64,000 nucleotides of DNA, taken from contig OW240918.1 in assembly GCA_933207985.1 (NCBI GenBank), positions 22,941,840 to 23,005,839 on the forward strand. The letters are read 5' to 3'. A model generated the notes under the pieces. The model saw nothing but the letters and a program-made list of their open reading frames with translations. It ran no database searches and was not told the DNA's origin. Shown here in pieces: positions 11,292-20,459 of this stretch. Position 1 is the first letter of the stretch; every line of letters starts with the position of its first letter. The stretch comes from Pelobates cultripes. Taxonomy: Eukaryota; Chordata; Amphibia; Anura; Pelobatidae. A program made the translations under genes and the position numbers.

Positions 11292-11505
11292 AGATATGAT
11301 CTTATTTATAATAGATACACCACATTTCTTTTTCTTTGAGATAGAAGCCTCATAGATTGTAGGATATTTTTTTAAATGCCATTTTTGCTTTGAATCAGCA
11401 ATCCAGTGGGTCTCTTGAATGAAGCCCACTTGGATTTTTTCTCTGATCAAGGTGTCAAAAAGCATACCTCTCTTAACATGGGAATTAAGACCTTGTGCAA
11501 AATGA
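11292..11505 (-). pseudogene. L1-A ORF2 endonuclease, N-terminal fragment
   Basis: On the minus strand the frame reads AQGLNSHVKRGMLFDTLI then VGFIQETHW, then CGVSIINKII. GLNS...KR and QETHW are the N-terminal signatures of the APE-type endonuclease of L1 ORF2, which nicks target DNA; the Glu in QETHW is a metal ligand in this family. Only about 65 residues are present before the sequence joins, across the hAT insertion, to the reverse transcriptase entry motif. About 300 residues of endonuclease and linker are therefore missing. Upstream stops show the ORF is dead. Confidence 0.85.
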
Positions 11506-12222
11506 ATCTAACCATTGTCAATTTCTATTTTCCTTCTCTCCCATATTAAGACCGAAAATGTTTCCATCATCCACACACTGACATTCATACCACATATAAT
11601 CGCAAATATCACACTTGGATAATCCAACATAATCCAAGTACTGGGTGCCTTAAAGGTACCCTCGGGGAAAGGCAAGACATCCCGGAATGTGAAAAAGCCT
11701 AAACGTTCAGAAGATTGAAAAATTGAAATAGAAAGAAAGCCGGAGAAATGTCTCCTCATTTTCTAATTTTCCTTCGTTTAACATATTGTGTTTGAAAAAA
11801 AAAATGAACTTCTCTTATTCTGTTGAATATTAAAGTATGATGTAATTTCCATATTACTGATTTAACCTATACAATCTCCTTCTTTAAATCTCTTACGTGG
11901 CACCTTCCACTTATTACTTAAAGTTTTTATCATCCCAAGTATCTATTTAATATTTAATCCAATTCAATCAATATATAATCTTTAAAGTGACTAATAAAAG
12001 TGAATTACAATAAATAGTGATTATCTAGTGGTCTCACTTAGGCCTTGCCCCTATCGTGGGGCACTGCATATTACCCATGCATCTTAATAAACATTCAATT
12101 CTTACTTATTTAAACGTGTATGTAGTAAGGGCAAATACACATATGACCCCATTCATTACATTAAAAAAACCTTCATTGTATCATTGGGTATCAAGTAAGA
12201 AAAAAATAATTAAATAAATAGG
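11506..12222 (-). other. Probable 5' region of L1-A, no ORF1 recognised
   Basis: This stretch lies between the endonuclease start and the possible right target duplication at 12223-12234. An open frame at 11508-11759 (minus) shows no ORF1 coiled coil or zinc knuckle. It may be remnant 5' UTR; the evidence is position only. Confidence 0.35.
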
Positions 12223-12480
12223 ATAGGAGAATTATTTAATACATATATAGGTCACCTCCATTCCCAATCACTCTGTGGTCCCATCACTTAATATATGCCT
12301 TCTTGATGGTAGGGCGTAAGATGGAATATTGTAATTAATGATTGTAACCGGGAGATTCTATCCAAAAAGTGTGAGGCCTATCCTAAGTACAGTTCCACAG
12401 GGGTACTCCTTTTATGAACTCTACGCATGGACTGAGAGAAAAAGAGAGGCAATCATATTTCCATCTAGCTTATTAGAGTG
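12223..12480. other. Short spacer, possible right target duplication of L1-A
   Basis: ATAGGAGAATTA at 12223-12234 repeats 3761-3772. The rest, up to L1-B, holds nothing I recognise. Confidence 0.4.
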
Positions 12481-12489
12481 TCTTTAAAA

Positions 12490-14085
12490 AACATTTTTTG
12501 TTTTTTACATTTGCCAATTTTTATTGGTTCAGAATCCTCATATCTTCAACAGTTCTTCATGGTTATTAGTGTTTCACACATAGCAATGCGGAATACATTT
12601 GGCAACAGTGTAACAACATTAGTGCATGATGACAAAAGGGGGGGGAATGGGAGTGAGTGTTGGGAAGGGAAGGGAAATGCTGCTGGAGAGAAGGAAAGGA
12701 AAGGGGGAGGGACATTTAGGGGAGGGAAGATTGTGTGTGTCTCTGTCAGCTATTCTCAACATTTACAATATCACTTCACTTTCCTGTCTTTGTGGGTCAT
12801 TTGTCTTATGGTTAGATTCTCAAGGTAGGGAGGAGTTAAGGTCATGCGTCAATCGTAGGTACTCAGTCCATAGGTTGTGGCGTTTCTCATTTGTTTCTTA
12901 ATGCCAAATTGGGAAGCAAACACCTCCTCATATTGCCATTTCAGGGCCATCTGTTTCAAGAGTGCTAAGCGTGAGGATGCAACAGTGGATTTCCACAGCC
13001 TGGATATTATTAAAGCAGTAGATATGAAGACATGATATATAGCGGCCCAGAGGTCTTTGGGCGTTTTTTCTGGTGGAATATTAGTTTGCGTTGTAACTCC
13101 ACATGAGTGGCACATGAGGTTACCCCTTTATGTGATGAGTAGGCTAGTGACCAGTTTTCCTCTGTGATCTCTCTATCTAGTTCTGCATGCCAAGATAAAA
13201 TGTGCCTGTTGCTATAAATGTCTCCCGGGTGTGTGAGCAACTGATATCCAAGAGATTTTAGCTTTTTTAAGGTTTTTTTTCCATGCATAATTGTTCGAAT
13301 TCTGACATGGTTCCCTTCAATTTGGATTCGTGTTTGTTATGTTTGTTTAGGGCTAAGCAGGACTTCAGCTGGAGATAGGAGAAGATGAGGTGTGAAAGGA
13401 GGTTATATTGCAATTGTAAGTCCGGAAAGGTTCTCTTGGTATACTTGTGCTACAGTGGTGATTCCATATGCTATACATGCCTTTGTGTTTAGGGTAGGGA
13501 TGAGGTTTGCCATTGCCTTGAAAGGGGTGGCCAGGGGGATTGGGTTGCGAGCAACCATTTGTACCTTTGTGGTGTCCCAGGTGAGTAGAGCAAATTTGGT
13601 TGAGGGAAGTATGTTGTGTGTGTCTGGTTTGTGAGACTCAGGTGTCCAGAAGAGGATGTGTTAAACTAAAGGTTTTTGCCCAGACGTTTATGATGTGTAG
13701 CCATTGGGGTGAGTCTGGTTGTGATTTGAGTTGTGGTACTTTAGTTAACTCTGCTGTTCTGTGGTATGCTAGGAGGTCTGGGAAGACCAATCCTCCCGCA
13801 GCCTGTGCCTCTGTAGCAATTTTGTGGCTACTCTTGCTTTCTTATTCTGCCAGGTAAAACTAATCAGCTGTCAGGTAGGTTTTCAGGTATCCCTGTGGTA
13901 ACGGGATCTGAAGCGATCTGTACAGGTACTGCAACTTTGGTAATATGGACATTTTGATAGATGCTGTGCGGCACACCCAGGATAGGTATTTCCCCTCCCA
14001 AGATAGCAATGTGTGTTTGAAGGTACTGATTAGGTTCTCATAATTGGATTTGAACAGATTGGTTGGGTTCTTGGCCATTGAAGGG
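12490..14085 (-). pseudogene. L1-B 3' part: ORF2 C-terminal half and 3' UTR
   Basis: Minus-strand pieces: 13860-14078 (LLSWEGKYLSWVCRTASIKM then ILPKLQYLYRSLQIPLP), a heavily broken stretch 13290-13860, and 12849-13288 (HAELDREITEENWSLAYSSH, then PEKTPKDLWAAIYHVFI). These match the region after the reverse transcriptase of L1/Tx1-like ORF2. The 3' UTR and T-rich end on the plus strand (A-rich on the element strand) lie near 12490-12510. A nearly identical inverted segment of 12715-13200 occurs at 18844-19308. Many frameshifts and stops are present. Confidence 0.8.
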
Positions 14086-14830
14086 ATTTATCCACATCCC
14101 GAGCGTGCAGCCTGCACAGGAGACCCTGCACCGGCTAACAAGACATACATCTTGTTACTTCAGAGATCAATGAGGAAGAAGTGAGGAACTGTTTCACATA
14201 TATTACCTGCAGAAGAAGAAGAAAAGAGGAAGCACAGCTACAGGGATTCACTTTTACATTTAAAGAAACTGGATAACAGAATTTACACCTCCACTGGTGA
14301 GATCCACCCATATTATATAGTGTGTACACACTGGGACTGTATATACTTACTTTTTTTCTCTTCCCTTTTTTTCCTTTTTTTCCTTTTTTTATTTTTTTCT
14401 TTTTTCTGATTTTTTTAAAGGAATTTTCTTGATATTTTTGTTTTTTTCTTTTTTTCCACTTATCCGGTTTTTCTCTGGAGGATACGATTTTTTGGAACAT
14501 CTGATATAGTTATTTATATCATGGTCAGGGACTCTTATAGTTAACATGAAGTCACAGCAGTCGACTTGTAACGTTTTGTTTCTATTTACTTGTATATATT
14601 TCCAATTTAAGTGTGTATATATTATCAATTTTTTCAGACTTTATAACATATTTGATTAATGAATTTCATTTACGTAAGACAATGAATTCACTAATGATTC
14701 ATTAAATTTAGCAATAAAATCTATCTTGAATTTGTGAGTGCAGTATCATTTTCTTGTATTTTGTATATTTTGAGGTATTCTGGCCACCTCGATACTTTGC
14801 ACCAATAGGGATAATAGAGTGCTTGTACAT
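14086..14830. other. Unidentified insertion within L1-B, with pyrimidine tract
   Basis: This stretch separates two consecutive parts of the L1-B reading (LTFLG... upstream, NPTNLFKSNYENLI downstream). It includes a T/C-rich tract at 14343-14460 and AT-rich sequence. I could not find inverted repeats or duplications at its edges, so the boundaries are approximate. Confidence 0.45.
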
Positions 14831-15300
14831 AAAACTAATTTTCGTATTACCTAGAAATGTTAGAGAGTCTTCTCGCCAGTCCAGGGGAAAAGCCTCCTTT
14901 AATTTGACTTTCTGCCCATTCGGTATATTTATGCTCAGGGCTTGCGTTTTGGTAACATTGAGCTTGTAGTATGACATTTGTCCGTATTCATCTATGTGTT
15001 TCATCAAATTAGGTAGTGATATGTGTGACTGAGTTAGAGTTAGCAAAATATTGTTAGCAAAGAGGCTGAGTTTGTATTCTCGTGGACCTAGGGGCACCCG
15101 ATGAATGGATGGTTTTGAGCGTATCTTAGACACAAGTGGTTCAAGCGCTAGGACATACAAGAGTGGGGATCCCTGTCATGAACTGTTTGGAGCAGAACCC
15201 TGCTGACTTGACTCGGGCTGAGGGGTAGCTATAGAGGGCCTTTGCAGTATTTATGAATTGAGTGGGAAGTTGGAACTTTTGCAACACCGCTCCCATGTTG
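14831..15300 (-). pseudogene. L1-B ORF2 reverse transcriptase fragment
   Basis: The minus-strand frame gives LALEPLVSKIRSKPSIHRVP then LSLFANNILLTLTQ, YYKLNVTKTQALSIN and DSLTFLG. This is the motif B-to-thumb stretch of an L1-type reverse transcriptase. The catalytic YADD box reads FANN (about 15050-15061), so both aspartates are lost. Upstream, at 15160-15300, a broken frame still shows QKFQLPTQFI and ALYSYPSARV. The element appears 5'-truncated near 15300, where a TTTTTGTTTTTTA run resembles one at its 3' edge (12495-12507), a possible but low-complexity duplication. Confidence 0.85.
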
Positions 15301-15319
15301 TTTTTGTTTTTTAATTGTT

Positions 15320-17029
15320 TAGAATTTTTTTTTATATATATATATACATTGTTGTGATTGGAAGACCATAAGCATTTTCTATTTATTTATTTGTATATAC
15401 ATGGCAATGTGGAATTATTTGGGCATTTAATTTTTATTTTTTTAACGGTATATTAAGTTCTAGCCAAATTAAAAACTGACAATTGATAGGTATTTCTGCA
15501 AAAACTGTGTTTATGAAGAATTAAAGTCTCAAAACAAGTATAGGTGAAAAAGTCATAAAACAAATACAGGTGGACCTGCAGGCATTACATGTTGGCCGAA
15601 TGCTGACCGAATGACGGCTGCAATTTGTCCGACATGTTGTTGAACACCAGGTGTTAGTTGAAGTGGCAGACAACCAAATGTCTCTGTAATATAGTCAAGG
15701 GTGTAATCGGTCATAAAAAAAAAAAAAAAAGTAGTACAGGGAGGAATAACAATTTACAAAATATAATTCATAGCTTTAAATATCTGACCTGAGTTTCTGG
15801 TGAAAGGGGGAACATGACAAGCACATGCAAACAAAAAACACATTAACAAAAAAACAACAACAAAAATTATGGAGCAATTTGAATTCTGGCCAGTATGTAA
15901 TTTAATTCCATTTGTAGTGGTGGGCAACAGAACGCCAACCAACTGTCAGCAAAATTCTAGATGAAAGTTCTATGCCAGGTTCTTGCTGTGAAGTGGTTAC
16001 CTATGAGGAATTCCAAGACACAGAAACAGCAAAGCAGCTGTACACTGAGAAGTTGGACCAAAATGTGATCAAAACAGCATCTTTTTTGCGGCATCATGTT
16101 TAAAGACAGAAATCAGAAAGCTGTCTACATAAAATGCCAGGAAAATGTTTTTCAATCTTTTTAACACCATAATTTTCGATCAGTCTTTTTCATTTCTTTC
16201 ATTATATGTACACTGTAGTTGTAGGTGAAATAGCTTGCCAGAGGATGCTTCCTGTATAATGAAAAATATCGCAAAATAAGAAAATTTACACACAGGTGAA
16301 TTGCTGGCATCAATATATAATTATTTAGAATGAAACCCAAATCCACAGGAATAATTCATGGATAGCATTGTGTATTGTGATCAAATGACTTACACAAACT
16401 ATGAAACAGAATATACATGTTTCTGTTATAGCTAGATGTATAGCATTACTGGGAATACTATTTTTGAAATACAATGCTTAGCATTAAATGTTTCGTAATA
16501 AGTCATCTGATCAATATCATCCCAGAAGTATACAACCACAGTCTGGTGTAACATGGAATTGAGGCAAAAAAGTATGCAGGAGGAAGAAGGAACCAGGATG
16601 TATAACAAGAAGTGAGAATGAGCATGTATGAGAAGATGATTGAGGGATTCTGAGAACACAATGAAGGAGGATCCTGATACATGCTTTGTGAGGAAGGAGA
16701 CTGTATTTATACTGTCTGAAATGAGTTGCTTAGAATACAAAGCAGCATGGATGAATATGATGAAACAAAATAATGAGAAAAAAAGGAGACATAGAGAATA
16801 CAAGGTGAGCCAATGATAAGAAGGAAGCAGTGCAATGGAATAAGAAGAGGGAGACACTGGAGCACATCGAGGAAGAGGCCCAAATGTACCCTAGTTCATA
16901 GAAGTGGACTCACTTTTCTCCCAGGCTCCCTGCACATTGACCTTTTGTGCCTCATTAACCTTGGATAGATTCCTTGTGCCTGCACTCAATGAGTTATACA
17001 ATGGATTTCCAGTGCCCTATGACTTATGC
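15320..17029. other. Intergenic stretch, nothing recognised
   Basis: AT-rich DNA with an A-tract at 15717-15731 and a short TA run at 15336-15348. The open frames 16432-16857 and 16904-17224 have no recognisable domain and look like chance. Confidence 0.5.
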
Positions 17030-17037
17030 CCTATAAG
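17030..17037. repeat. 8-bp target duplication of second hAT-type element, left
   Basis: CCTATAAG, repeated exactly at 18836-18843. Confidence 0.88.
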
Positions 17038-17207
17038 CAGTGGCGTACACATGACCCATGGGGCCCCGGTGCGAAAATTGATCCGTGGGCCCCCCCTCCC
17101 CCCCCCGCGCGCGGGCCGGGCCGCAACACATGGCGGTGGGCACCTGGTCACAGGGGTTACAGGGCTGCGACCGCGGTATGTACGCCAGTGCATGCAGATG
17201 CACACAT

Positions 17208-17701
17208 TTAAAGGACCACTCTAGGCACCCAGACCACTTCAGCTTAATGAAGTGGTCTGGGTGCCAGGTCCAGCTAGGGTTAACCCATTTTTTCATAAAC
17301 ATAGCAGTTTCAGAGAAACTGCTGTGTTTATGAATGGGTTAAGCCTTCCCCTATTTCCTCTAGTGGCTGTCCCATTGACAGCCGCTAGAGGCGCTTGCGT
17401 GCTTCTCATTGTGATTTTCACAGTGAGAGCACGCCAGCGTCCATAGGAAAGCATTATGAATGCTTTCCTATGTGACCGGCTGAATGCGCGCGCAGCTCTT
17501 GCCGCGCGTGCGCATACAGCCGACGGGGAGGAGAAGAGGAGGATCGGAGGAGGAGAGCTCTCCGCCCAGTGCTGGAAAAAGGTAAGTTTTACCCCTTTCC
17601 AGAGCCGGGCGGGAGGGGGTCCCTGAGGGTGGGGGCACCCTCAGGGCACTATAGTGCCAGGAAAACGAGTATGTTTTCCTGGCACTATAGTGGTCCTTTA
17701 A
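17208..17701 (+). mobile_element. Multi-hairpin MITE, copy 2 (most complete)
   Basis: The element starts TTTAAAGGACCACT and ends AGTGGTCCTTTAAA. Between the tips I count eight consecutive inverted repeats: H1 17224-17264 (GGCACCCAGACCACTT arm), H2 17282-17340 (AACCCATTTTTTCATAAAC arm), H3 17357-17391 (CCTCTAGTGGCTGTC arm), H4 17399-17432 (GTGCTTCTCATTGTGA arm), H5 17442-17472 (CATAGGAAAGCAT arm), H6 17478-17523 (CGGCTGAATGCGCGCG arm), H7 17621-17646 (CCCTGAGGGTG arm) and H8 17646-17692 (CACTATAGTGCCAGGAAAAC arm). Between H6 and H7 is a purine-rich stretch with AAAGGTAAGT (17577-17586), an exact 5' splice-site consensus. It has no ORF of its own. Confidence 0.9.
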
Positions 17702-18010
17702 AGGACCACTACAGACACCCAGATCACATCAGCTCAATGAAGTTGTCTGGGTGTCAGGTCCCTCTAGTTTTAACCCTGCAGCTGAAAACATAGCAGTTTC
17801 AGAGAAACTGCTATGTTTCACTGAGGGTTAATCCAGCCTCTAGTGGCTGTCTCACTGACAGCCGCTAGAGGAGCACACTGAACGTCCATAGGAAAGCATT
17901 GAGTAATGCTTTCCTATGGGCGGTTTGAATGCGTGCGCGGTCGCATTCGGAGCTGAGAGGCTGAGGGATCCTCAGTGCCAAGGGAGTCCGGCGCTGGAGA
18001 AAGGTAAGTG
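17698..18010 (+). mobile_element. Multi-hairpin MITE, copy 3 (3' end replaced)
   Basis: It starts at the shared TTTAAA of copy 2 (AAAGGACCACTACAGACACC) and keeps H1-H5 in order, a shortened H6 region and GGCGCTGGAGAAAGGTAAGT. It then runs into CA-rich repeats instead of H7-H8. It is more diverged than copy 2; for example the H1 arms mismatch at several positions. Confidence 0.85.
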
Positions 18011-18016
18011 CTGAAG

Positions 18017-18393
18017 ACACACACACACACACTTACAGACGCATACACACTAGCTAACAGACACACACATTTACTGACAGAGACACAGTCAGCACAGACA
18101 TACATACACACTCACTTACAAAACATACACTCTCATTGACAAACACACACTCACTAACAGACATCAAACAGACTCACTAACACACACACACTCAGTAAGA
18201 CACACACAGTAACACACTCACTGACACTCACTAGCAGACACACACACTAACACTCACTCTAACACTCACACACACACACACACACACACTAAAACTCACT
18301 CTAACACTCACACACACACTAACACTCACACTAACACTCACTCTAACACTCACACACACTAACACTCACACTAACACTCACACTAACACTCAC
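18017..18393. repeat. CA/CACT-rich microsatellite
   Basis: An irregular mixture of ACAC, CTCACTAACA and ACTCTAACACT units. It gives rise to spurious frames on both strands. Confidence 0.95.
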
Positions 18394-18519
18394 ACATGAT
18401 TTTTTTGTTGTTTTTTTTTTTTTATGTAATCCCCCCAGCCTCCTTACCTTTTGGAGTGCTGGGGGGGATTCCCTGGGGTCCAGTGGTGCTGCTGGGCTCC
18501 TGGGCGGGTGGCCGGCCGG

Positions 18520-18720
18520 GCGGGCGGGCAGGCAGGCAGGCGGGCGCGCGAAGGAGCACTCAGTGCTTCCTATTCAGCTCCCTCGCGCGCCGCGTAGGGA
18601 TGCCGGCGCCGGAAGATGACGTCATCTTCTGGCTCCGGTATCATTGCGGTGCGCGAGGGAGCTGAAGAGGAAGCACTGAGTGCTCCCTCGCGCGCCCGCC
18701 TGCCTGCCCGACCGGTCCTC
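18520..18720. repeat. CpG-rich palindrome centred on TGACGTCA
   Basis: The left arm (GGCGGGCGCGCGAAGGAGCA, then CTCAGTGCTTCC and AGCTCCCTCGCGCGC) is mirrored by the right arm (GCGCGAGGGAGCTGAAGAGG, then AAGCACTGAGTGCTCCCTCG and CGCGCCCGCCTGCC). The centre at 18620/18621 is the perfect octamer TGACGTCA within GAAGATGACGTCATCTTC. The arms span about 100 bp each, with imperfect pairing near the middle. It lies in the right part of the hAT-type element. Confidence 0.9.
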
Positions 18721-18843
18721 AGGGGAAGAGGCTGGCCCTGGGCGTACATACCGGGTCGCAGGGGCGGCCGGGCCCCCTGGTGGGCCGGGCCCGGTCGCAG
18801 CCGCGACCCCTGCGACCCTGGTATGTACGCCACTGCCTATAAG

Positions 18844-19308
18844 ACATTTTATCTTGGCATGCAGAACTAGATAGAGAGATCACAGAGGAAAACTGGTCAC
18901 TAGCCTACTCATAACTCATGTGGAGTTACAACGCAAACTAATATTCCACCAGAAAAAACGCCCAAAGACCTCTGGGCCGCTATATATCATGTCATTATAT
19001 CTACTGCTTTAATAATATCCATGCTGTGGAAATCTACTGTTGCATCCTCACGCTTAGCACTCTTGAAACAGATGGTCCTGAAATGGCAATATAAGGAGGT
19101 GTTTGCTTCCCAATTTGGCATTAAGAAACAAATGAGAAACGCCACAACCTATGGACTGAGTACCTACGATTGATGCATGAGAATCTAACCATACCTTGAG
19201 AATCTAACCATAAGACAAATGACCCACAAAGACAGGAAAGTGAAGTGATATTGTAAATGTTGAGAATAGCTGACAGAGACACACACAATCTTCCCTCCCC
19301 TAAATGCC
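18844..19308 (+). pseudogene. L1-F: ORF2 C-terminal and 3' UTR fragment, inverted relative of L1-B
   Basis: This segment runs from ACATTTTATCTTGGCATGCA to TTCCCTCCCCTAAATG and is close to identical to the reverse complement of about 12715-13200. Differences include a missing stretch after ACTAGCCTACTCAT (about 20 bases present in L1-B) and an added GAGAATCTAACCATA repeat near 19180. It encodes the same PKDLWAAIYHV-like C-terminal sequence in broken frames. It begins right at the target duplication of the hAT-type element, so that element inserted at or in this fragment's left edge. Confidence 0.9.
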
Positions 19309-20440
19309 CCATGACTTAGAGAACAGATTTCCTGTGCCCCATGACTTATCTGCACATGCACATGAAATTACATCAGAAATTAAAAAAAATTTTATATTTC
19401 AGCCAAGTGCAGTTTTCAAATCAATTTATATAAATCCCCTAATTCAGCACTGAGAGGGAGGCACTGGGAACCCATAACAGCAAAGACACAAACGAAAACA
19501 AAACAACAACACAAAGAAAAAGTAACAGAGGTGACTGTGAATACACTCTGGGAATGAAAGATTCGAGACAGTGAAAATGACAAGGAAAACACTAAATGAC
19601 AAACAAAAACTACAAGCAGAAGCACATACTCTATGATACATGTGTTTAATACAAGTATACAGGGAGTGTCAAACTGCAGATATTTCTTTTAGCTTGATAT
19701 CTTTTTATTGGTAAACGTTTTAAGGACAGAAAGGAAAACGTTATCCTTGTTCTATAGGTTCCTTAGTATGCTGATCTATGAAAGAATTAATATGACTAGC
19801 CTAATAATCATTCTTTAAACAGGAAACAAAACGTTTAAAAACATTGCAAGAGTTGATGCGGGAACCTGTGGGATTTGGAAAGCTCTGTACTCTGTCTGCA
19901 AACAGCTATTGCTCTGACCCTTTGTTCTTCCACACACATTACACAAGGATGCATGACAGGCTGAAGTTTCACACATAGGATACTAAAAGGACAGATTTAT
20001 CTTACAGTCTAGGTCCTCTTGAGTGTAGTTTTCTTATCCTTTCATTCTCAAAGGAGCTATCAAAGAAGTCTGGACCTTCTATCACTTATACACTCAAGAC
20101 AATCAACAATAGATGGTATAATCATGTGTCTGTAATTTATAACTCTATGTTTGTCAAATGAATCATGTGCAGGCACACTTACACACAGGCACATACAAAC
20201 ACACCACTTTATGCTGTATAACTAAATATCAAATATTAAGACTCGTAAATGTTATGAGTTACTTTAAAGCTTACATTGCTAGATAACTGCTCCTTCGAAG
20301 CCTTTAAAAGCCAAGAGCAATGCACATCTCCATAGAATTAAAATAAAATCAATATTTTATTAATATGACAATCTCCTTTATATCTCTTTTTGGGACAGAA
20401 AAAAAAGATGCGTGATATTTGCTGCACATTAAAATAAATC
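19309..20440. other. Intergenic stretch, nothing recognised
   Basis: AT-rich. A GATTTCCTGTGCCCCATGAC sequence at about 19326-19345 resembles GATTTCCAGTGCCCTATGAC at about 17005-17024, on the other side of the hAT/L1-F block. No gene or complete repeat was identified. Confidence 0.5.
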
Positions 20441-20459
20441 TTGATTGTGACACTTTTTT
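20441..20459. repeat. 19-bp target duplication of L1-C, left
   Basis: TTGATTGTGACACTTTTTT, repeated exactly at 21899-21917. The T run continues as the element's poly(A) tail on the minus strand. Confidence 0.92.

Larger units (their letters stand above)
17038..18835. mobile_element. Composite hAT-type element with nested hairpin MITEs
   Basis: The left tip CAGTGGCGTACACATGACC and right tip GGTATGTACGCCACTG form imperfect inverted repeats (CAGTGGCGTACA core) bounded by the 8-bp duplication CCTATAAG. Inside, in order, are a C-rich segment, a second right-tip-like sequence GGTATGTACGCCAGTG (17176-17191), two multi-hairpin MITEs (17208-17701 and 17698-18010), a CA-rich microsatellite and a CpG-rich palindrome. 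No transposase is visible. The second tip suggests either a nested small relative or recombination between two copies. Confidence 0.85.

Noticed and set aside
16432..16857. 141-codon minus-strand frame with hydrophobic residues
   Set aside because: Leu/Ser/Phe-rich composition follows from GA-rich plus-strand sequence; no recognisable family, no exon structure.
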